This document shows positions 1 through 9,629 of a stretch of DNA of 64,000 bases, one piece after another. The stretch's first letter is position 1. Each line of letters opens with the position of its first letter. The notes under the pieces were generated by a model. That model was not told the origin of the DNA. It ran no database searches and saw nothing but the letters and a program-made list of their open reading frames with translations. The stretch is from Brachypodius melanocephalos (Eukaryota; Chordata; Aves; Passeriformes; Pycnonotidae). Both the position numbers and the translations under genes were made by a program. The stretch spans positions 6,905,233-6,969,232 of the forward strand of contig VZSR01001854.1 in NCBI GenBank assembly GCA_013398615.1, written 5' to 3'.

Positions 1-2253
1 GGTAAAAGATACAATAGCACTGAAATCCCACAGGTCTAAGTTACAAATGAATTAAATAATTCTTTCTGGCAGTTGCTGAACAGTTAGTCTTCAGCAACCC
101 ATAAAGCTTTCATGCAGGTACAGCCAAAAGAGACAAAATGAGCTCTCATCATTTTTAGTTGGCTTATAAGTCTTCAAGTAAGCTGCCAATAGAATGACCG
201 TGAAAAGTGTAGTATGAGGTGATAGTGAAATGTGATATGAATGATAGTGAAAAGACTCACATGAATTTGGTACAACATCATTGGACTACATGGGTGGTGA
301 TGGTAATTAAGATCCTGCACAGGGTCTACAAATTGAGCAGAACTGAGTATTATATGAACCACACTACTTTAGAAATAATTCCTCAGTTCTACAACTGTGG
401 GAACAACAAGAAAAAAGAAGTAGATTAATTCTGCAGCGACATGAGTAAGCTCTGGCAGCTGCCACTAAGTGGGAACACAGTCTCTGGATGGCATCCATCA
501 GCTCTGATCCCACCAAAACAATTGTGCAGCAAAGCCCATGCATAAGGAGTCAAATAGCAGAGAGACTTGTGAATTAGGATGACTCAATAATAAAATTGCT
601 TTTGGCCATCCATAAGCCATCAGGATGATGTACAGCCATCATATCAGCAGACGTAAATTAGATGAAAGTCATCATTCTTTCAGAAAGTGCAACTCTGCCT
701 CTAAAATAAACAAATCAATGTTTCAAAACCTACAAAGTGGCAAGACAAAAGCTCTGCACTTCATTTTGTACCTTGGCAGACAAACCTATCAGTGGGACCT
801 CTACTTATATGGGATGGTGTGAGCAAGACAAATTACCTAACCCTAAGGTCTTTCAACACTGTCCATGGAATTTCATTCTCTTTAAATTTCATAGCAATAA
901 CAGCATTTCCATGCATTTTGAATGCACCTACCACAGCACAGAATTGTCTGTCCTTCCTTGGCCTGTAGGCTTTGGGCTTTCTCAGCTGCATTTGCTCCTC
1001 TTATCCATCTCCCCTGTCTGTATCAGAGCAGCTCTGAACTGACATTGTCTGCAAATGAAGGAACATGATTTCTTTCCCTTTCCCCAGCAAAGTGGAAAGT
1101 GTTTCTAGCTGAACTACCCTCCAGCACTAATATTTCTCCAATTAAGGACCAGTCGTTTCTCTGGATGAGGAATTCCACTTTGGGCAGGGGAAGAGTGGCA
1201 GGCTAGACAAATTTCAAAGTAGACTTATTAGGTCTTATGATCACCACTGACTACCAGGACATGTGTTGGACAAGCCACTTTCCATAGCTTTGTACTAGCT
1301 TTGAGCATGTTCCCTGATATGGTACTTACAAGGCTTGCAGACAGCTGTGAAGCATTTCCAAGCAGGCTGTTACAAATAACTCTGAGTTACTGTCATTCAG
1401 TGAGACTTTGCAGACATTGTTGCCTCCTTAGAAGAAAAGATTGATGGAGAACATTAAATCGATACAAGTCCAAGCTTATCCTTGGCTTCAGTGTGAGATT
1501 GAAAGCCAGGCTTCAAGCTTTTTAAACACCTTTGTGCTTTCTTCAAGGTCTGCATAGCACTGACCAAGCTTGAAAATTCTTGAGCTGCTCTAGGTCCTCC
1601 ATAATATTACTTGAATATTATCTAGTAGGTGAGATACCAGAAAGCATTTTTCTACTAAAATCATTAAAAAGAAGGTTTTATGCTATCTGGGGGTCCTCCA
1701 TCTACCTCCCTTTTACTTGACAGCAGCCAAGTCCCACTGCCCTGTCTGACATCTAAGAGATGTCATAAAAAAAAAGAATGAACTTCTGAAGCTCCTTTTT
1801 GCCAACACTGAACTCCCACCTTCAAATCTCAGAGGAAATTCAATGTTCTTTACCTTTTGCAAGATTAAGAGCAGAATGAGCCCTCCAGAGCTACTATTTC
1901 AGAAACATAAAGAAACGAAATCCATTTAGTACAAGCAGGTCTATAGCAGGTCTTAGTTTTTGTCCTTGTCATTTGACATCACGCATTAAGAACAGAAAAG
2001 TAGTAAGATTGTATTCTAGTGGGTTCCCATGCAGCCATAGACATCAACAGGAATTACCACTATAAAGCAGGAGCTAATCTGCCAGTCAGAAGAAGTAAGA
2101 TTATTCTGATAAAATACAGAAATTCTCATTAATGCAAGCCACCTTAGGCTTCAATGGTTCTGAGATTTAGGGTGCAATTCATTTTACCTGAAACTGGGTG
2201 ACCAAAATAGGTCAGATCAATCTCACCCTGTTTCTCTACCTGTTTCCCCCTAG
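1..2253. other. Unique AT-rich sequence, no gene called
   Basis: No recognisable repeat or protein-coding gene was seen here. Open frames are short (about 100 codons at most) and have no family signature. Two weak exon-like signals lie inside: a reverse-strand acceptor/donor pair around 1330-1426, and a pyrimidine-rich acceptor ending at 1087 followed by a 38-codon open stretch to a stop at 1204. A short imperfect duplication of gatagtgaaa occurs around 220-255. The segment could be intergenic or intronic; the sequence does not decide. Confidence 0.6.
1330..1426 (-). other. Possible internal exon (low confidence)
   Basis: On the reverse strand a pyrimidine-rich run ends in an AG just before this 97-base interval, and a perfect GTAAGT donor follows it. 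One frame is open throughout: two leading bases, 31 codons, two trailing bases. It reads for example NVCKVSLNDSNSELF. I do not recognise the peptide. GTAAGT donors with a nearby acceptor and an open short frame are expected a few times by chance in a window this size. This is therefore a candidate only and could be random. Confidence 0.12.
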
Positions 2254-2405
2254 GGACAGTACAGGCAGCCCGAGGTGGCCACTTCCAACACGGACACAGG
2301 AAGAAAGATGAACCTCCCCTTACGCAAGATGTCTACAAGCTACCAATAACTCTGTCTCCGTGGGAGAGCCCAAGATGTATCAATAAATGTTTTTATATTA
2401 GGAAG
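2254..2405 (+). other. Possible 3' terminal exon with AATAAA signal
   Basis: A strong acceptor precedes position 2254: about 30 pyrimidine-rich bases ending ttccccctag. The next ~100 bases are GC-richer than their surroundings and hold about four CpGs, which are rare elsewhere in the window. Frame 1 starts GQYRQPEVAT, runs 31 codons and ends RKMSTSYQ with TAA at 2347. An AATAAA lies at 2382-2387 with T-rich sequence just after it. Frame 3 is also open from 2256 to a TAG at 2427 (57 codons, for example RKKDEPPLTQDVYKLP), so the coding frame is uncertain. I recognise neither peptide. If real, the gene body would lie upstream of the window. It could also be a noncoding RNA exon or chance. Confidence 0.25.
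2382..2387 (+). terminator. Possible polyadenylation signal AATAAA
   Basis: The hexamer AATAAA is followed by a T-rich stretch. It lies 35 bases after the TAA of the candidate terminal exon starting at 2254. AATAAA is frequent by chance in AT-rich DNA, so its weight depends on that exon being real. Confidence 0.2.
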
Positions 2406-3844
2406 TATCAATTCTGTAGAAACTCTTAGAAAAGTAATTAGAAGTGCTGAGAGCTAATAGTTTTACACATCCTAAAATAAGAACAATTAAAAAAAATTGA
2501 AGAAAGTAGACAGAACACCCAATTGAAATTGCCAAACAACAAAACCTACTTCTCCAACTCACTTACCAAAAAAGACACATTTCAAAGACTTTAGTTTGTC
2601 AACTCTCACAAAAAAAAAACAACCCTGAGGAAGGTTTCACATACAACAAAGAAGCAAAACCATTTAAGATAAAAGGCAATACCAGCAGTAAAATAAATAT
2701 GAATAAATTGTCTTCGAATTTGCCTTAGTAAAAAAAAATTTAGAAAGCTTCCAGTTTTCACAGAAGCTCAACTACAGAACTGCCAGCCTATAAAAGGGCA
2801 AAGGACTCTGTTAAACTGAAGATATACTGTAACAACCTTCTCAGAGATTTATATACTACAGCAGCTGTAATGGCAAGAGGAAAGACAGGGTTACTTAGGA
2901 GGTCCCTTCCGATTCTATACTCCTAATTTGATTTTCTGCTAAAGAGAGAGGTCAAGCTGATTGAAGAGAAAACACCAGAAAAGTACCAGTGTTCAAGTAA
3001 TTCTTGAACAACTTCAAATCTCTCCTCTTCTTTCCCCATCTCAACCCCCTCTGCCTTCACCTTACCCTAAGACACGAGTTCCAGGGACACTAAGCAGGCC
3101 TGCTGTTTTCTGCAATTAAGTCACCTCTGTCCTGATAGCAAAAAATGAAAAAGACAGCTTCCAATCCCTTGTCCTTCATTTAACACAGAAAGAATGCTAT
3201 ACAGCCATACAACAGAAAATAACTTTAATACACCCCAGCACTATCCTTACTAATGCACTATGTGATACCTCATTTCAAAGCCAAAGGACAACACAGATAG
3301 ACAACTCTGGTAAAACACTTCCTTCAGGAAACTATACACTATTATATATATTTACCATAACTAACAATCAGAGATAATCCAGGAAACACACACTACTTTC
3401 ATTTGCAATACAGGCTTACCTTACCAGAAGGGTTTACTTGTGTCATTTGAGCAGAGCTGCACAGCATAAAAAAAACCCCAGAACTGCCTGGAAGGCACCA
3501 GCTAAGAACTGGCTGTAATGAGAAGAGACATTTCACCTGGGCCACACAGGAAGGTTCTTATCCTCTTTGGAAGGGTAATCAAATATCAGAATTAATGAAA
3601 GCAAAGCAGCAACACCTGTGAAGGTGGCACTGACATTCAGAAAAATGGATCCCTAAGGATATTTTCTAGGCAAGACTGTATACTAAATGTCCTAGGGTGA
3701 CTTTATGATGTTTGTATTCCCAATCGTCTGTTCTGTTTATGTATAAGAGTATATGTTACGTAAGTAAAATAAAAATAAAAAGAGGTGCAATCTCTGCACG
3801 AAGGTCTGGACTACTATAACAGTAGTAATACAATAATGTTTCAG

Positions 3845-3860
3845 AAAAAAAAAAAAAAAA
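3845..3860. repeat. A16 homopolymer
   Basis: Sixteen consecutive A residues follow ttcag. It could be the remnant of a retroposed poly(A) tail, but no recognisable retrosequence lies on its 5' side. Confidence 0.9.
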
Positions 3861-4161
3861 GATGAAAGTTCATACAGCAATTTTTTTAAACCCCACAAAC
3901 CTACTCCCATACCTGAAGAGCAGACAGCACCCTGGAGCATGCCTAATATTCAGATCCAATGTGGTTAACTTGGGAGAGGGGTGCCATGCCACTGCCACTC
4001 CTCTTGGTACTCCCTGCCCTGCTTTACACTCTGTTCAGGAGGGAAGAGGCAGGGAATTGAGGTGCCTGTGCTTACATAAAACCCACACAGGGAGATATTC
4101 GTGATGGGATCAGGGAATTGTGGGTGGCTGCTGGTGGGAGTAGGGGAGTTTTGTGTGGTAA

Positions 4162-4180
4162 GGTGGTGGATACCACCACC
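4162..4180. repeat. Perfect 8-bp inverted repeat (ggtggtgg / ccaccacc)
   Basis: Arms ggtggtgg and ccaccacc are separated by the three bases ata and would form a tight hairpin. No known function is recognisable. Confidence 0.8.
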
Positions 4181-6257
4181 AAGGGGATGTGTTTGTGCAG
4201 TGCAGACAAAGGTGTCTAGAATTCCCGTTTAAGTTTGACTAAAGGACAAGTTTCTTCAGGCAATTACTGATGGATAAAGGCATTACTCAATGGAGTAGGA
4301 AGTGGCTCAGGGCAGCAGTCATATACTTTAACTATTTCGGGTGAACCCAGATTGATTTCACTGACCAAATTCAATAACTTTTAGCAAAACTCTGGCAGAA
4401 AGCAACCATGATTCGACCCATTGTTGTAGCTGTAGCCTTGACCCAGTGCTCCTGTGAGAAGATGGTGGTGGACACTTTGTGTGAGTTGTAATTGCAAGGC
4501 GACTGTGTTTGGACAAATAACCTCTCACCTGACTAAGAACTCAGAGGCTCGTGGGGGCAAATCACTGAACCTAAGCAACTTACCAAAATAAAAAAGATAA
4601 ATAGGAGTGGCTTTATATGATCCACTCACAGCTTGAAAGTAGTCCAGAACTCAAAGACGACTGTACTCACATCAAGAGAACCTCATTTGGAAGAAAGAAT
4701 ATAGTGTTATAAATAGGAAAGGATATGTAAAGTATCCCCTACAAAATGCTGCTGAGCTGGTGAGTAGGTATATAGTGAATACATAGATTATTTCTGAACA
4801 AATGATTTTTCAAAAATTACACATTTAATGTTTTCTGAGATGCTAAAAAAATCATTGCTGCTCTTAGTCCCATTCTTCCCCCCTAATTGCAATAGCAGCT
4901 GCTATTAGCCAATTCCCCTGGCCTCTCCAGCTCTCACAGTAATCGGAACCTAAGATAATGTTTTTTATTTCTGTAGACAAAATCAGGAGCATTTCCTTTC
5001 TGACAGAATGACACAGGCTACAGACAGCCTGGCGCCAAAGCTTTCTGCAGATCAATATATTTAATGCACTTAAAGTCAGTAAAATCTCCCAGGTTAGTCA
5101 CGGGTTGCTTGAGGAAAAAGAAAGCCAAAAGGCTAGGGAACACTGAAGATATGGATTTAATCTTTCATTTGCTTACTTAAGGACCTCTTCGTTTTAACAA
5201 AAAAGCTATTAAGTTATTTTGGGTTTCAATTTAGAGTATTTTTCTCAAAAATTTTTGGTAAGCATGGAGAAAAAATTTATATATAAAGTGGAGTCAGATA
5301 CACTGAGGCACAGGTTGATGGGAGGCTTGTTTATATGCATAAAGACAAAATAGTGAATAAATGCCAAAGATTGTGGGAACAAAAGTATTATCAGTCCCAT
5401 CATACCAATTTTCTGCCTTCCCATCTCCCAAATTTATTTTTATCACTTGAATATTGCTTCAGTCACTCTGGCCTTTCCCACTGGCTTTCCTCATTTACTT
5501 AAGTTGCTTCTCATTTTCATTACCCTCCAATTTTTATTGCTCCAAATGATTATTTTTGCTTGTGGATAAGTTTTACTGCCTCTTAAATACAACTGCCAGA
5601 GGCAACCACACAAGTGAGGAAACCAGTCATTCTCCTATGAAGTTCACCAGAACTGTTTTTTCTTTCATTTAGCCTCAAAAATTCCACAGGGACTTCCATT
5701 TACATTATGTACTTCCCACCTTCTACTCCAAAAAAATGGCTAACAAGAAAAAAGGAATGAGGTTCATTAAAAAAGCTGCCATCCTTTTCAGCCTCAGTTC
5801 ACGCCCATCGATAAAACATTATTATCTGTATTAAAACTTAAGAATACCATAGAGAAATTGCTACCTTGCTGTCAATCTTTAAAAGATACATAATGGTATC
5901 CCAAGTTTACTATATGTCTTACAAAGCAGAAGCATTTTTGTTGCTCACAACTGGAAGAGCTACTTAATAAACTTCAGTTCCATGCACAACATTGGGCTGC
6001 CAAAAACAGTGAATGAAATAACATTTTCCACCCTAACACAGTATTAACTACAAAGCTCACGCACGCACTGCTTTAAATGCAAATATTAATTATTTCATGC
6101 TAATATTTTAGCAAGAATGAGTGCAATTATTTCATCAAAGTAGATGCAGTGGGAGGTAAGCAAGAAGAAGTGGCTGTTACTGATTTGTGGGAAATAAATT
6201 TAGTCTTCTCTTGTATGGTTTAGGTGGTTAGAAAGAGAAATGTTGCCTTTCTGTTAC

Positions 6258-6282
6258 ACCAAAAGGTCTGTGACCTTTTGGT
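6258..6282. repeat. Perfect 11-bp inverted repeat with 3-base loop
   Basis: Arms accaaaaggtc and gaccttttggt flank the loop tgt. A second small inverted repeat, agtac-attt-gtact, lies just downstream at about 6290-6303. The stem is too short for a canonical microRNA precursor (about 60-80 nt) unless the flanks also pair, which I do not see. Confidence 0.85.
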
Positions 6283-7449
6283 AAGTTCCAGTACATTTGT
6301 ACTTCCTCCCTAAGTCCAGAATAACTCAGTAATATTTGTGAAGTGTTTACAATACTTCTAATAGAGTTTTTATTGAAAATCTGGATGTGAGATTCAAGGT
6401 ACTTCACACAATTGTTAAAGTTAACATCACTTACTTTGCTCTCTGAGTGCATCCCATTCTGCTAAAAGTCCTCAGCCTTGATGTGCCATAGCATACAAGA
6501 AAATTGGTCCATGCTGTGAATTCCAGGACAGTCTGACTACAGCAGCTCTTGGGAATGGCATTTTATTCCTTTGTAGCAAGTATATGCTATATATTTATTA
6601 AATATGTCCAAGCATATATATTACCTCATCTGGGTAGAGAACAGGAGAAAACTAAAGGAACAGCTTCAGATTCTATGTATTGTTGTCTTGTACTTGAAAT
6701 GGCAGGAACCAGCTGTGAATATTTCACCCTGGGACCAGGTGTGCCTGATGCCATGTCAGAGTATCAAGTCACAATGCACAATGCTCTACTGCATACAGAA
6801 GCTTTATGTGATACCTTTCAAAGTTCCTAAAAGACTCAATGATCAAAAAAGTGAGAATCCCCTCTAAGAAAAAACTCTCTGTTATGGGCCCTGAGGCTTT
6901 AGTGCCTTGAGGTTCTTGTGATGGAAAAAATCCAGCCTGGAAACAAGTAAGCAATAAAAATTTTCACATTAATTCACTTCACAATGCTAACTCTCCTCTA
7001 CATAATCATCTCAGTGAATCAGCTCTTCCTAACTGCTTGCTCCTGCTACTCAGCAATGCACAACAGAATATATACATTTTAGAAAACAAGCACCATTGCC
7101 CCTGTGGGTATTCTTCCTTGTGACCTAGAGAAAGCCGTTTTTGCCAAGGTTTTCTGAAGGAATGGCTGTAATATAACATAACACTTTTGGCTAAAAAGGC
7201 AAAAATATGTACAAGAAGAATAAAAACGGTCCATTTTCCCTAAATAGGACTCCAATCTGAGCTGCAAAGTTTGTTTTGAACTTGCATTTTCAGGGATCCA
7301 AGCACCTGTAATTTTTGCATCGACATTACAGGCCTCAAACTTTGCACACTATTTCCTGGTTGACAAAAATATCTGTTCTAGCTCTCAAGTTTAAATATGG
7401 CATATGCAACACCGTAGCATCTAGGGAGTCCAAACAATATGGCTATAAA

Positions 7450-7852
7450 CTCTAGAAGGGATAGGCAAGGAAGGAGAGGTAGTTGGTGTAGCCTTGCATG
7501 ATCGGAAGCGTTTCGACTGTCTAAGCTTTATGATGGGTTAAATGTTTATGAATGTTTAGAGGGAAGGCCAACAGGGCAAATATCCTGGAGGGATTCTGTC
7601 ATAGACCACCCAAGCACTTGTAGAATATAGCAGGGGAGGTTTGCTTTGGATGTTAGGAAACATTTTTTTACTGAAAACTCTGGCATAAGTTGCCCAGGGA
7701 AGTTTTTGAGTCACCATCCCCGGAGGTATTTAAAAGACACGTGGATGTGGCACTGAGGGACATGGTTTAGGGGTGGACTTGGCAGTCTTGGATTAATGGT
7801 TGGATTTAATGACCTCAAATGTCTTTTCCAACATTAATGATTCTGTGATTCT
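7450..7852 (+). mobile_element. CR1 LINE copy, internally deleted (endonuclease part joined to 3' end)
   Basis: Two CR1 parts lie next to each other in the same orientation. The first, about 7450-7612, resembles the CR1 ORF2 endonuclease region: a G-rich stretch followed by gtgtagcc, then a segment matching the VCYRPPN motif (atagaccaccc at 7601-7611). The second, about 7630-7852, is the CR1 3' end: ggggaggttt, ttgcccagggaag, a long match through ggacatggttta, and the terminal attctgtgattct. The reverse transcriptase region that should lie between them, over 2 kb, is missing. The copy is decayed by many substitutions and cannot encode protein. Alternatives are an internal deletion in one copy or two separate insertions that happen to abut. 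Confidence 0.8.
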
Positions 7853-8574
7853 AATACTGAGTCAGGCAGGCAGCAGAAAATATACTCTGCCTCCAAATTT
7901 TTTATTCTTTTATTGATAGTACTGTATGTAAAAACTCCAATACATTCCACTGGCATAAGAACCAGAGGCCAATTTCCTTTCTACTGTGTATTGGAATGGC
8001 TTCCAATCCCGGTTGACTTCAAATAGCCCACACTATTCCATTCCAGTGAGGAGTTTGCCCCAAGGGTCTTGCTAACACTTTTGATCATAAACACTAAAAG
8101 GGTAGTAATCCTCAAGCTCAAATGAATTTACACACTAGATTTCTATGGCTCAGAAAAAGCAAAAGCTGTTCAATCTACTGTGAAAAGCAGGAATTTGTCT
8201 AAAAAAACGAAAAAATCAAACAAACGGTGTTGTCAAAATATGCATGTATATGAGGGTTCCAAAATATAAATTATTCACTCGTAAGCACAGAGCTAAATAT
8301 TATGGATGGCAGCTCATAGCTGTGCTTTTCTGGAAGCTTCTCATAAGGAAGGCAAGTGCTGAAATCTTTAAACTGTGACTCATACAAAGCTAAAAACCCA
8401 TTGAAGCCACCAGGACTATTCATCTTGCTGTGGGGTGACCTGTACCTCTGCCTCACAGTGCAAGACTAGAAATCTCAAGCATCATAAGGGGTAGCTGATA
8501 CCAGACTTATTTTTTGTACACATAAAATGAGTTACAGCAAAAGACTTTAAATAACAGCAAGATGTGAATTACAA
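7853..8574. other. Unique spacer between two CR1 copies
   Basis: About 720 bases with no gene or further repeat that I recognise. The flanking CR1 copies point towards each other, 3' end to 3' end. Confidence 0.6.
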
Positions 8575-9068
8575 AATCACAGAATTGCTAAAGTTGGACT
8601 TTGGAGATCATCCAGTCCAATTGCCCTGCCAAGGCAGGATCACCTAAATCAGGTTACACAGGAATGCATTCAGGTGGGTTTGGAATGTCTCCAGAGAGAG
8701 AGACTTCACAACCTCAATTGGGTAGTCTGTTCTCTGGGCAGAGGGTGCTCTGACATTCTCAATGTAAAGAAGTTCTTCCTCATGTTGAGGTGGAATGTCT
8801 TGTGCTTTTATTTACAGTCATTGCTCCTCATCCTGTCACTGGGAACCACTGAAGAGAGTCTGGCATCATCCCCTTGACACCCACCTTTAAGACATTTATA
8901 CACATTGATGAGATCCNNNNNNNNNNNNNNNNNNNNNNNNNNNNNNNNNNNNNNNNNNNNNNNNNNNNNNNNNNNNNNNNNNNNNNNNNNNNNNNNNNNN
9001 NNNNNNNNNNNNNNNNCAGCTCAGCCTTCAGGGGTATCAGCCACTCCCCCCAGTTTTGCACCTTCAGC
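8575..9068 (-). mobile_element. CR1 LINE fragment, reverse strand, spanning an assembly gap
   Basis: It begins with the reverse complement of a CR1 3' end (aatcacagaattg, then gatcatccagtccaa). It continues with the familiar antisense CR1 segments around gaagttcttcctcatgttgag and catttatacacattgatgag. After the N run, the sequence gggtatcagccactcc followed by cccagttttgc is again antisense CR1, from further 5' in the element. The gap therefore lies inside one copy. It is 5'-truncated, as most avian CR1 copies are, and carries no intact reading frame. Confidence 0.85.
8917..9016. other. Assembly gap, 100 N
   Basis: Exactly 100 N residues, a common placeholder for a gap of unknown length. It sits inside a CR1 copy, so a repeat-driven assembly break is likely. 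The true missing length is unknown. Confidence 0.99.
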
Positions 9069-9513
9069 ATGAGATGGTACAACACACTATTTCTGCAAGC
9101 TGAGATTTATTGCACGTATTTAATGATTATTCTGAAGAGGAGATAATAACCCATCACTAATTAAGTTAGTCAGATATGAAGAAAGCTGTTACAAAATTTT
9201 GAGTGACCTCTGATTCAAATGGGGCTGCAATAGCAGGGAAAAATGCCAGACAGACAATTAAAAGGCTGCTGATTGAGTAGAGCAACAGGAACTTCTCATG
9301 TGGATTGCCAGATATAAACTAGCTATTATAACTCGGGGAAAAATCACAAGTTCAATGTGAACACCTCTTTTCCTAAAATAAACACACTTCTGCTCAAAAG
9401 ACATCAATATCGGCCTCAAAGAATATTAAGAAAGGTAGTAGTGGAGTTATAGTTTCTTATAACTTCCTGAAACTGCATTTTCTCACTGGTTACCTACCTT
9501 GAAAACAAAATTT
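9069..9513. other. Unique sequence, nothing recognised
   Basis: AT-rich sequence with only short open frames and no repeat or exon signal that I could identify. Confidence 0.6.
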
Positions 9514-9629
9514 AAAAAAACCCCAAATGAACAAACAAACAAAACCCAAAATCCAGTCAAAAAAAACCCCCAAAAACCAAAAAAACAAACCCAAACCAAA
9601 CCCCAAACAAATCCAAACAAACAAACAGC
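9514..9629. repeat. A/C-rich low-complexity tract
   Basis: The + strand is almost only A and C here. It is made of runs such as A7C4, A8C5, caaa and ccaaa units. The reverse strand gives apparent F/V/L/G/W-rich hydrophobic open frames that are artefacts of this composition. Similar tracts occur at 15177-15232 (same strand sense) and at 20001-20066 and 63597-63717 (opposite sense). Confidence 0.9.

Larger units (their letters stand above)
2406..7449. other. Unique AT-rich sequence with homopolymers and hairpins
   Basis: No gene or recognisable mobile element was seen. The stretch holds a pyrimidine-rich tract at about 3019-3070, an A8C4 run at 3468-3479, a run of 16 A at 3845-3860, and perfect inverted repeats at 4162-4180 and 6258-6282. 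Around 3960-4210 it is GC-richer with G-rich runs but has no coding signature. Open frames here (93 codons at most) show no known domain. Confidence 0.6.

Noticed and set aside
1088..1203. Acceptor-like stretch followed by 38 open codons (KWKVFLAELPSS...)
   Set aside because: No donor follows before the stop and no AATAAA lies close by. Several equally good cases exist in the window.
3425..3456. 32-bp reverse-strand interval with good acceptor and GTAAGG donor
   Set aside because: Too short to judge. The acceptor tract is an A8C4 run in complement, so the signal is probably composition-driven.
8828..9146. Two frames of 85 and 90 codons across the N run
   Set aside because: They read through 100 unknown bases inside a CR1 copy and are not real frames.
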